Below, piece by piece: positions 37,860-49,077 of a stretch of 64,000 nucleotides of DNA. The first letter of the stretch is position 1; every line of letters begins with the position of its first letter. A model generated the notes under the pieces. The model made no database searches, had not been told where the DNA came from, and saw only the letters and a program-made list of their open reading frames with translations. Origin of the DNA: Membranipora membranacea (Eukaryota > Bryozoa > Gymnolaemata > Cheilostomatida > Membraniporidae); the NCBI GenBank assembly GCA_914767715.1, contig OU612065.1:26538001-26602000 (forward strand). Direction: 5' to 3'. A program made the position numbers and the translations under genes.

Positions 37860-38954
37860 AACGGCGACTTCTTGATTCCTAGATGATGGAATATATACTG
37901 ATCCTCACTTCAAGTTTCCAGTCCTGTTACAAAGAGAACAAATGAAGTAAGATGATAAAGTTCTATTACATACCTGTAGGCCTAAGGGTTGAGCAGATTA
38001 ACTGTTAAACGAGCACAAGTCAAAAGGTGTCAATTACATTTAGACATGTCAAATGCCAATAATGCCACAACAATGATATTGATGAAGAGTTTAACATCTG
38101 AATACCAGTATTATTACAATTTGTTATCATCATGGGTTCGTTTATTTAGACAATGGATGGATTATGGTAATTTGCACATGTTCCCAATCAACCACATTCA
38201 ATTCAGTAATAGGCCTATATACATGACAAGACTCAGTGAGTATGCTAAGCCTAATGATTGATGATGCTGCAGTGCTTGCTGGTCATTCCAGATGATGGTG
38301 CATGTATTGTAATGTATGTATTGTAGTAAGCAGAGAGAAATCTCCCTGTATGTAGTAGGCCTAAGTGTATGCTCAGGTGGCTTGGACTGGTTGGGTGGGC
38401 TTGGATTAAGATGGATATGACATTCATTCACTTACTTGTGAAAAGAGTGTGCTAACAAGTGATATGCTGTCACAATCACATCATCAATAGTGCTCAACAC
38501 CCAAGCTGGAATAGTTAAACTGCATCCGAGTTAGATTAGAGTATGCTTGCTTATACTCTGGTTTCTCCTGTCCTCAATATTTTTTGCACCTGTGATGTAT
38601 TCAACAAATATGACTTAGTAATTACAACATCCACAGCACAAAATTGTGGAAGAGATCCATGGAGAGTCACACTATCTCTAGGAAATGAAACATAAAATTC
38701 GAACAAACTATTTGCAGCAATCAATAATATTCTCAAAATCTCTCAAATTTAACCCTTTAATATATATCCATGTGTTTTGAGATATTTGGTATTAACTAAC
38801 TTGTTGTTTTAAGGTAATCAATTAATTGGAGATTTTACAACAAAGAGGAGATTCACACCATTTCCTGTTTCACTTTGCATGTCAAACTTTTTTTTCAATG
38901 ACAGTCCTGTAATTGTCATCATTAAAAGAAAAACAAACTAAAAATTCTATAAAT
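37860..38954. promoter_or_regulatory. Divergent intergenic region, TMEM121-like (-) and phosphatase (+)
   Basis: A 1.1-kb interval between two start codons on opposite strands, expected to contain both promoters. No conserved promoter element, repeat or ORF was identified. Confidence 0.45.
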
Positions 38955-41900
38955 ATGGAGACAACATCATCAGGGGTTGGTGAATCAATCACAGAGGAAA
39001 GCAATGGGGACGTGACAATGGATGCAGTGTCACATAGCTCATCTGTTAGTGGTCTGTCAAGCATTGTCAGTGCTGTGGTGAAGAGAAATCAAGATGAGGC
39101 TTTCTTGCTGAGGGATTATGAAGGCAAAGGACTGTGGCTGCCTTGTACTGATGTGAAAAGTGGAGAAACATGTGTAACAGCTGCTCAAAGACTTGGATTT
39201 GAGGTAGCTTAGCATTGTTATTTTATCCTTTTGTTGCATTGCAAGCTTAGCACCATTGATTGATAGATATTGTTCTTCAAACATGAGAGTGACTGTGAGT
39301 CATCAATCAATGGACGTTGTTGTTGTTGTTGTTGTTATTTATCATTATTATATCACTCAAAAAGTCTATTCATTCTTGTCATCTATGCATATCATCAAGC
39401 AGCCAAAACATGCATCTGCTCACTTCTCACTGAGCACTGGTGACTGTATTGTCACAACGTTCCTACAAGAATCATTCAAATGGACCAACTAAACTAATAA
39501 ATTAATCCCTATAAACATCCTATCATGACTATGACCATACTTTTGTGATTTTATGCCCAAGCCACCTTTTTATTTTTGGTATGCATATTGATGATGCTGA
39601 CGCATTTGACTGAAAACAAAATAATAATAATATTTTCGGCGAAGCTTGATAGAATTGGTCAGTAAAGACCAACCTATGTAATATTGTCCATCATTCTATT
39701 TGTCGAACGTCTATCTAGTCTACTGCAATAAAATGTGGTCTAGGTAATGAATTAGGGTCTACTTAACAGCCTCTAAGTTTACATGGCATAGCTGTTTATT
39801 TTGCTTGAGTAAAAACATACGTTAATTTTGTTCTCTTGCAGCTGTTTGGTGTCAAAGTGAATGTGAAAGAAGTGGTGAAGATTTCCCTTGGCAAGAGTCG
39901 GCTGTTGGACCGCGATGTGAATCACACAACATTCTTCCTTCACCTCTCAGAAGAAGAGGAAAGTGAGGACTCGCCTGCTGGGCAAACATGGCTATCTCTG
40001 TCTCGAATAAAAGAACTTGCTCAACAGGTATTTTAGCTATTTCATAATTTAAAATTCACTGGGTATAAACACCCAAATTCAAAATCTACTGATTTATTGG
40101 TTTGTTACATATCACAGACAAGAATACATGTTGCGAAATTTGGTGTAAAAACTAGCCTAAAAAGAAGACATGAACAAAAATGGTATTAAAGTCAGAACTC
40201 TGTAGGATTGTTTGAAACACCTTAAACAGCTTTGGTGGGTCCAATTCAAAACCTCAATTAAGGGCCTACCAAAGATATTGCATGGATACCAATCATAGTA
40301 GAGACGAGACGACCAGCATATTTTGACGATGATATTGTATGTGCATGTCATTGCTATATCATCAACTTATGGAGTTTTATCTTATCTAATCACACAGTTT
40401 GAGTCATTCAGTATTTCCATAAATAGGAAAACATACCTTTTTTTTCTTTAGGGAAGGACAACTAGCTCACCCTCTCTATTTGGCCTAGAAGTACTTACAT
40501 ATATAGAAGCTGCCAATGATGGTAAACTAGCTGATATAAACACAATAGAAGAAAATAAATATATTTATGTAGATAGTGATCCGACCACCCAAGCTTCGCC
40601 ATACAATTTGTTACTCAAATCCGCTCGATTCGGATCTAAAGGTTAGTAGATTATAATACCTACAAACTTTTGAAAATGAACATTGCTCCAGAAAAGAGCG
40701 ATATAAATGTTGTTGTTGTGAGATTTGAAAAACCGATGAAATACACATAATTTTTATAAGCTTTGGCTTATCGGCTTGTGTGGTTCATTTCAAGGGTGAC
40801 CATCGACCGTACCTCTAGTCGTTGGACCATCTGACTGAGTCCTCGTTTTTCTATTATTTGCTTGATATACTATTATGACAAATTCTTTTATTTGATTCAA
40901 CAAAATTCACAGCGTACAAAAAATATATGATTGTGACGTCCAGAGTCAGTATATCATAGGATAGGATAGCTAATGAAGACAGGTGTTAGCTACTAAAACT
41001 TTCAAGCCAATTTTCTCAACCATTTCACTTTCGTGCATGCAAGTGAATGTTGATAGGTTAATTTGATATCTTTACAATCCCTCTGTTCTGGAAAGTTTTA
41101 ACAGTCACCTTCCAATTATTATCCAACATCTTATACAAATAGCATAATATGAAATGCTATATTTGTAGAACAAGAATTGCTGTACAAAGAGTATTTGGAT
41201 ATAAGCTTCCCTAGTCTATCTCTAAATAAAAGCCAGTTCCACATATTGATGAAGAGGTTGGGATTTCTTGACATAACAGACCAGATCGATGATTATTTCA
41301 GGTATGTTTGGTATATTATTTGCGATACATCTTGCTATGAATAATGTTGCATTGGTGAGGACTTGGTATTTAACCTAAATAAGCTCCTGATAGGTATGTT
41401 CCAGTCTGTTCATTACCCCCCAAACTGAAGCACACGCAAAGCCGTCATAAATATGTTGCCGCACAGGCTATGGCATAAAAATATATGCATAGGTCTCTTG
41501 ATACATATTGTAGTATATATTGTGTAACTCTGAAAGATGGAGCATGAATTAATTAATATAGCCCAAATATCTTAATATAGAATCAGATCTTAAATTAATT
41601 CGTTACAACTAATGGTTGGCACACTTGTGACTCTAAGGTGGAATCGATTCTTTCTATCACCCACAAGCTCCTCTGGGATATACCTCAGCTTGGTTGAAAG
41701 AGCAGCAGAGTTACATAAGATGTTACAACATCTTAGGTTCTTGATTGTTAATAGTTTTGTAACTCTATATCAAATATTGCATTAAATGAGGCCTGACAAA
41801 ACTGGGTGAAAATAATAATAACTTCTATTTTGGGACAAAAACTTGCAAACATAAATTGGCCAACTAACATATCTTAATCATTTTATTTCACAGGGGCTTT

Positions 41901-44900
41901 GATACCAGCAGACAGGGTTTCCTGTGCTGGTTCGAGACGTTGATCGGATTAGCATGTCTCGAGCCCACTACTCCACATGGCGGTAGCCCAGCAGAATTCA
42001 GATGTAGATACATATTCAGGTTCTATGACAAAGACTGTGATGGACTGTTCAGTTGGGACGAATTCAAGTAAGAATGTTTTGTTCGGTTCTTGAAATCACT
42101 GGTTTTTACACTTTTCACCTCATTCTGCCAGATTGTGAGTGTTATTTCCGGTGACACATTTCCAACCAGGTGATCTTATCTGCAAAAAGAATTGAATTTC
42201 ACACTTGTACGAGAGTCCAACAAACTTGTGAATTTTACTGACCCCGATGTGTTTAATTAATAAGGCAGTCACTTGACACTATTGGGAATGGCATCCGGTG
42301 ACTGATTTTGTCTCTAAAAAACTTTTTTTTATATTTTAATTTCCAGAACGTTGATCAGAGATATACGGCTCAAGAAAAATCAGCCAGTCACAGACGATGT
42401 TTTAGCAGAAGATGTAAAAAATAGTGCGCTGTAAGTATAATTTATTCCTTTCTTAATGTCTTTCCTGAATATACCAGTTTTTACTACAGCTACTGGCTTG
42501 GTATTGGTGTCATTTTATTGCCATTGCTAGCATATTGATCACACCATCGCCAACATATTTTCACACCTAGGTTGTTGGATACTGTTGGCAGAAAAAGGAA
42601 TGAACCGCTTGTCATGGATTATTGGACACACACTGAGAAAATAATGAATGAAAATAAGGTTTTTCTGCTCTGGTTTGAAGCGCTACAAGTATAAATAATA
42701 CATTTTCCCTTATAGAATGATGCATTATTTTATGTTATTACACTTTACAGAAAGTTTGATCCATCAGCAGACATAACTAAGCCGCTTAAACTACCTCTCA
42801 ATGATTTTCTCACCACTGTTGGCCAGCTCAAGTTTCGTGGAACATCAGTTCTATTTAGATCTCCTAGATCCTTCCTCACTGGGTATGTAGTAGGCACATG
42901 TTATATGATAATTTTGCTTCATCAGCTGGACAATACACCTCAGTTTTTGACAACAATGTTTACTTTGCTAGTACCATTATCTAATTTTTATCTTGTTTCT
43001 TTCAGCCCCAGAAGTCCAGGTAGCCCTAGATCAACTTCCCCTCCAAACAAGAGAAGTAAGAAAGATTTCCATTCACTGTACAACAGGGCTTTCTCATCTC
43101 AGATGTCACAAAATGGTAAGTGTGGTATATATACATTTACATTTACATATACATATACATGTAAACTTTATTTTGGATAGTACTCATTTGTTGAGAATTT
43201 TTTACAGGATACCCAAAAATATGAGAAGAACAAAATCACAAAGATGTTAATGAATAATTTATGATCAAATGTGGATTGGTATTATGGTTAAAAGTGCTAG
43301 CCATGGTGCTGTCAAAAAAGTAGTATTAGCAGTGTGTAGTTTAACATTATCACATGATAGACAAAATATTTATCATAGACAAAAACAGTGGTAGACAAAA
43401 TATTTATCATGTTGTGGTCAATCAAGCAACTACTAAAATAACCCATTTTTCCTTCATGTTATCACTATAAGCAATCATTATCTCAGTATGTCATTTTGGA
43501 GGATGTATTGGTTGAACATCTGGAAAATGGAAATTTTCGCTCTCTCTCTTGCTATATCATCGCTCACTCAGTGAGCGAGCAAGAACTGCTAGGGTCTCGG
43601 TCATGAATCGCTCACTCCTTGATGGAACTATATAAATTCTGTGTGAGAAATTTGGGAAAGAATTTGTCTCATTGAAAGACCAAATGAGCGATGATTTCGA
43701 GCAAAGTGATAGTGTTAATATATTTTAAAAATCATCTGTCATTCTTATTGGAAGACCCTTCTGTTTAATACATTGAGTGAAATTGATTTACAGATCTACT
43801 CCAAACAGCCAACAGTGAGCAGGGTTATCTGAGTGAGAGACCGTACGAGCTAGCTACTCACACAGTCAAGGTACGAAGGTCAGGTACACTCATAGATGTC
43901 AAAGCTCTATGGGACCTCAAGGATACAGATGCATTCAGCTCAGCTACAGCTTTAGATCTGGAAAAAGAAAAGCTAAGATACAGCAGATTCGCTTCTGTAG
44001 ATTCATTCAACAAGGTATGTATTTTGATTTGTCCAACAAGATATGATGGATGATCCATTCGACAAGGTATGAGGGTTGCGCTTGTCCATGGTATTTACGA
44101 CATTATTTATCTGCCATCCTTGGCATCAAATGACTCATTCCTCGACCCATAAATTAAACCTGCCCTTTGGAGATTGGAGCTGCCCTTTCTCGGACATAAA
44201 TGTTCAGAGAGAGCATAACTCAACTACATTAGAAAAAAATATCAGCTGCTCTGGAGAAGTTAAGTTTTTGCAAGGGGAGAAGTTAAACATTTTGCAGATT
44301 CTTAGAATAGCTAAATTTAAAGCTAGCTAAATTTAAAGCTAGCAAAATTACTTCGCCCTCTTCAAAATATATATAGACTCCCACCTTAGCTAGCTAAATT
44401 TAAAGCTAGCAAACATTAAAGTCACACCAACACTAGCTATTTATCTCTCTAGGGTTCATTATTCTCATCTGTCTGATTTTCATTATGTTTCAGGCGTCAC
44501 ATGCCAATGAGATGCTGTCAGGTCTCAAATACTTTGAGATGCCAATAAAAAAGAAACCCGGTGCTGACTCCTTGCCAGAAAAGGTAAGTCCATCCGTCAC
44601 TATCTGTCAACTGATGCAGGTTGACAACAACAATCTCCTATCGCCAACAACAATTGCTGCATCTCGATGTATGGCCACAAACATTCTGTTGAAAGTTGCT
44701 TTGGATATTAGCTAGACTCCATTGATTGTCTATCCTACTTCATTGTTGAAACTACCGACAAAACAAATTTATATTATACAATATACATCACTGTCATAGT
44801 AAGTTTAAATCTGAAAAACGATTGAATTTTACTAATATAATAGTACTGAATATGCATCATCTGAATTCCCCAACTTTGTATATTGTTAGAAAGCCTTAGA

Positions 44901-47400
44901 TTGGGGAGAAGTGGATATGACAGCCTTTGCTAAGTGTTTATTAGCAATGTGTGATCAGGTGAAGGATATCCTCAGAACAGAGTCTAGACTGCTCAGACTT
45001 CGATCTCCTGTGTATATATTAGGTAAGTTTAGTTTATCGAGTTGAACTGTGTAAGTAATGATATAACACACTGTCATGAGTACCTCTGTTTGTAATGGTT
45101 GCAAGTGTAGTGTTAGCTCGACGTAGAGTTGCTTCCAGTATGAAGTTTAAGGTTCTATATGTTGAAACCAAGGAGCCCCATATTTCAACCAAAATTATTT
45201 GAAAATATTGTGCTTCCATTTGGATAGCTCGTACATCTTGTATTGTTAAGAAATCAACTTTACTTATCATCAAATTCATATTTTCCAAATTAAAATTTTT
45301 TGTCTCTAAATTGAAATGATGAACTTATGTATTCGCATTTACCCCTTCAGTTACATACCTCATAGGCCTGGGTTTGAAAACAGTTTTAGCAAACTTTCTC
45401 ATCATTGTAGGTGATATCCATGGTAATTATCATGATCTGGTGTGCTTCGAGAAGGTATTATGGAGGATGGGACCGTTGGTCACGCCCTCATCATTTTTAT
45501 TTCTTGGTGATTATGTAGACAGAGGCGGACACGGAGTGGAGGTTTGTACTTTGTTATCCTACGAAAGATAAAAACACGCTTTGCTATGACGCTTATTTTA
45601 CCCATTTTCAATTTAGACTATTTACTTATTGAGAATAACTTGTATATTGAGAAATGTACTGCAGTTCGTTTCTTTCTCTGGATCTACCATTACATTTCGA
45701 TGTATTGTATGTATTGTATTGTGTTTTAACAGGTTGTAGCGTATCTCTTCTCGCAAAAGGTGTTGGCACCGAACAAATTCTTCTTACTGCGCGGTAACCA
45801 TGAGCTGAGATCTGTACAGGAACACTTTAACTTCAGGAGGGAGTGTGTGGAAAAGTTTGGTGATCAAGTTGGTGAGAGGGTTTGGGAAACTATCAATGAA
45901 TGCTTCGATGTGATGCCACTGGCTGCTGTGATAGACAATAAAGTGAGTAGATGTGAAATGTATTGAATGGTGCCAATGACTCAGTCAGCTACTCCGTGAC
46001 TCCAACATAAGACTGTATAGCTAAATAGTGCAGATAATATTGGTGGAAATCAAAAGGATTTTGATGTTGATGTTATATCAATAGTATCTGTAAACCATAA
46101 ACATATAAATACTTATTTACATATTGACGTATTACGTATTTATATGTTTATGCTGTAAACACATCACTTACCTCTTTACCATTATTAACAATTTATAGTC
46201 TGTCACTTGCTAGATGTAGGTTTCATTTATCTACCCAACCTAGCACTCTATGTTTTGTTGGTAATGAAAATCAACTACTTTTGACCTGCCTTTGATGTTT
46301 CATCAATAATTATGACAATAATTTATTTTAAGATATTTTGTGTACATGGTGGTATCCCATCTGTGACACACTGTGATGGAACATTAGACGCTATAGATGA
46401 CATCCCCGTCCCTCTGGCAGACCCTGAGTTTGAGAGTCCTCTAGCCTGGGAGATAATGTGGAGCGACCCTGTGAGTAACAACTATCAGCTGTCAGAGGAG
46501 GAGGATAACGAGATAAAGAGCAACAAGGGATTCGTCTTTAACTCACGGAGAGGTCAGTGTGAAGGGTGATGTTTTGTTTTTACCTACAGCCGATGCTTTC
46601 TTTTGATACTGTTTATTTATAACTATATCACTTCTTATCAAAACGTTGTTCGCACAGTGCCAACAAATATGAAAAAGAAATGATTTCATATCGAGTCTGG
46701 AAAGTACATGTGTTCTACATCTGTACTGCATTTGTTAGTTTGTTTGTTTCCCTGATGAATTGATAATAATCAAGTGTATTTGTAAGTGCTGCACATGAAT
46801 TGAGCAAATATCATGACTGATACAAATACTGTAAATACTTCATTCTTTAACATTTATAGGTACAGCATTTTTCTGGAATGTGGAAGCCCTCATGGCGTTC
46901 TTAACCAGGAATGGGCTATCACATGTCATAAGAGCTCATGAGGTTCAGCAAAGTGGCTTTCAGGTAAGACCCTTCATAGAAATTGTTGTTGTTATAATAA
47001 ATGGCTGTAAATAAAATGGAGTGGAACAGCAATAAAGTAAAAAGTCCAATGCTTTAATTGTGAAGTCGTCCATGTTAGGAAAACTCAGAACTAGTCAAAA
47101 CCGGATATAAACTCTTATCACAGTTAGATTCGTAGATTTAGGAACAAACTCTCCAATCATAATTAGGCGTAGCAAGAAATAGCTGTAAAAACAAAATTTT
47201 GTGAAATATACTGTCTTACAATATATTTTGAGACTCGTTCATTCTTCTTCAATAGAGGCTTCTTTCTGTTAAAGGTGCAACAGAGAGGTAAACTACTTAC
47301 AGTATTTTCATCATCAGGATACTGCGGAGGTAGTAACGATGCAGCCTGTGTTCTCGCAGATAGCAATAAACTAAGGCTCATCAGACTTGACACCACATAA
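38955..47400 (+). CDS. PPP-family Ser/Thr phosphatase with Nudix-like and EF-hand N-terminus
   Basis: Exons: 38955-39203, 39842-40027, 40452-40641, 41169-41301, 41894-42067, 42347-42430, 42751-42882, 43006-43115, 43794-44014, 44494-44583, 44890-45022, 45411-45541, 45733-45942, 46333-46552, 46860-46963, 47233-47400 (TAA). Phases agree; 2535 nt, 844 aa. Residues ~44-145 resemble a Nudix fold (G-K-G-L-W-L-P...S-G-E-T...A-A-Q-R), but the R-E-x-x-E-E-x-G metal-binding part is absent. Residues ~250-310 hold an EF-hand pair: a weak loop [12 protein letters not shown] and a canonical one [13 protein letters not shown] Ser/Pro-rich linker follows. Residues ~525-844 are a PPP domain with all metal and catalytic motifs: G-D-I-H-G, G-D-Y-V-D-R-G, R-G-N-H-E, V-H-G-G-I and R-A-H-E, then [10 protein letters not shown]. 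Calcium control is inferred. The acceptor of the last exon is uncertain (see findings). AATAAA at 47917-47922. Confidence 0.85.
43530..43757 (-). mobile_element. MITE family copy 3, diverged, inverted
   Basis: In reverse orientation it aligns with the copies at 29609 and 48698: TCGCTCACTCAGTGAGCGA, GGGTCTCG, TTGATGGAACTATATA and CATTGAAAGACCAAA appear in matching order. The ends are degraded. It lies in intron 8 of the phosphatase gene. Confidence 0.75.
44308..44410 (+). repeat. Three copies of TAGCTAAATTTAAAGCTAGC
   Basis: Two overlapping tandem copies at 44308-44343 and a third at 44388-44410, each rich in GCTAGC, in an intron of the phosphatase gene. Confidence 0.85.
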
Positions 47401-49077
47401 TAACACTGCACCGCTTCTAGATCTCTGCCAAAGCTACCAATTCATTCATCCTTGTAGTATTGTGTTATTGACCCTTCATAGTCTTCAAAGCTTCTCATCT
47501 TTGTACTTTTGGACAACTGATTTCACTCTGCAGGATCAATACTTCGTCCCGAGGGCTTGATGTGTATTTTTATAGAGGGTTTTCAATTATGATGAGTTTT
47601 GGAAATTTTTATATAATATTTGCTGATCTTATTCTTACTTCTGCTTTGTATATAGCTGTAACTTTGTACAATGTCTATATTTTCTTCTAGTCGACCTGGG
47701 TTTGACTATTCTTGAGTATTAATTTTTCATATAGTCTTGCCCTTAGAGGGGTTTTTGTATTGTCCCCCGCCCCCTCTTCCCTTTTTTAAATAGGGAGAAA
47801 GTTCTGAGCTTGATAACTGTTTGAGATAAAGTTCAACAGTAAATCACTGTATTCTTGCTATGCACGAAAAGATTCATTGATGGGATTGTTGATTTCAAAG
47901 CAGTTTTCACCATGTAAATAAAAAATTACAACCATAGTTAGAGAGAAGGATTTGTACTGCATCACAACTTTGTACACTGTGATTAATTTAAGTGCTTAGA
48001 ACTTGGTCTTAGTCGATGTCAGCGGCATTTATTTGTCACATCCTGATAATTATGATAATGAAATCAGAGACAGATGGGGCACCCCTGTCCATATACACCC
48101 CTGTGCAACAATCCTTTAGAATACCAGCTGCTAATGTTTCAAGCACTGAGGTATATATTATTTCCATATCAATGGTTTCAAGGCTATGACTTTGTGGGGA
48201 GTTGTCACCTCCTCTAAAGCAACATAAAGAGCACAACTCTATTAATTCTTGTGTATTAGGAGGCCACATCTGGAGGTATTCTTTCCTGTCCAGTATTTGG
48301 GAAATACTGTTCTGAGATAACAAATGATGGTATATGAGTCTGAGTCAGCATCTCTATGACTGGTACCTGAGCTCATGACTATGTGACCATAGTCACCCAA
48401 AGGTGATACAGAGCAGGTGTGTAATCTTGTTATTATAAAAAATGTCTTCTAATCACATAGAAGTAACTGACTTTCAACTTAAAAGATGATGATGATGGTA
48501 TCGCTGACTTGACCCTCCTCTCTGTCAAAACTATAGTTGATTTTATAAAATTAAGTAAGTTATTAAGAGTAGAAATAGTTTGTGGTACTTAATGTCTGCA
48601 ACTGTATAATACTATGCTTGCCTTGTGTATCTCATTACTGATCATTTGTATGTGTGGATTAAAAGTATATTGTCACCTGGAAGCATGTGATTTCACTCAG
48701 GGGGGTCTTTCAATTAGAAAGAGTGATCCTTTACTAAAGCAAGTTATCACTATCACATCGCTCAAAATTATCACTCACTGGGTGTTTCAATTAGAGAAAA
48801 TCGCTCACTCAGAATGTATATGGCTCCATCAAGTGACTGAGCGATCTGAAAGCGAGACCCCTAGCAGGTATCGCTCACTCACTGAGTGAGCGATAAGATT
48901 GCGATTTTGGCTGTTTCTAATTGAAAGACCCCCCTGGCTGAATTAAGTGTAGTTATTATTAGTTACCAACATCCAAAACTTCTATAGGGGGGTCCTACAT
49001 ATATATTTTACCCCGGTAGGCAAGGCCTATGAAAATATCTGCGGCGTTTAAACCTGTGATTTATTTTACAGCGCATC
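47401..49077. other. Intergenic region, phosphatase to UBAP1
   Basis: Holds the phosphatase 3' UTR (AATAAA at 47917), MITE copy 2 and the UBAP1 5' region. A TTTACAG acceptor at 49065-49071 just before the UBAP1 ATG indicates an untranslated upstream exon that I could not place. Confidence 0.55.
48698..48936 (+). mobile_element. MITE family copy 2, 239 bp
   Basis: Same terminal repeats and internal 25-bp palindrome as the copy at 29609-29835 and highly similar throughout. It differs by an added segment near 48732-48758 and a short deletion near 48800. About 140 bp upstream of the UBAP1 coding exon. Confidence 0.9.

Noticed and set aside
38913-38954. Upstream extension of the phosphatase frame
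   Set aside because: The frame is open but has no ATG; the first ATG is at 38955.
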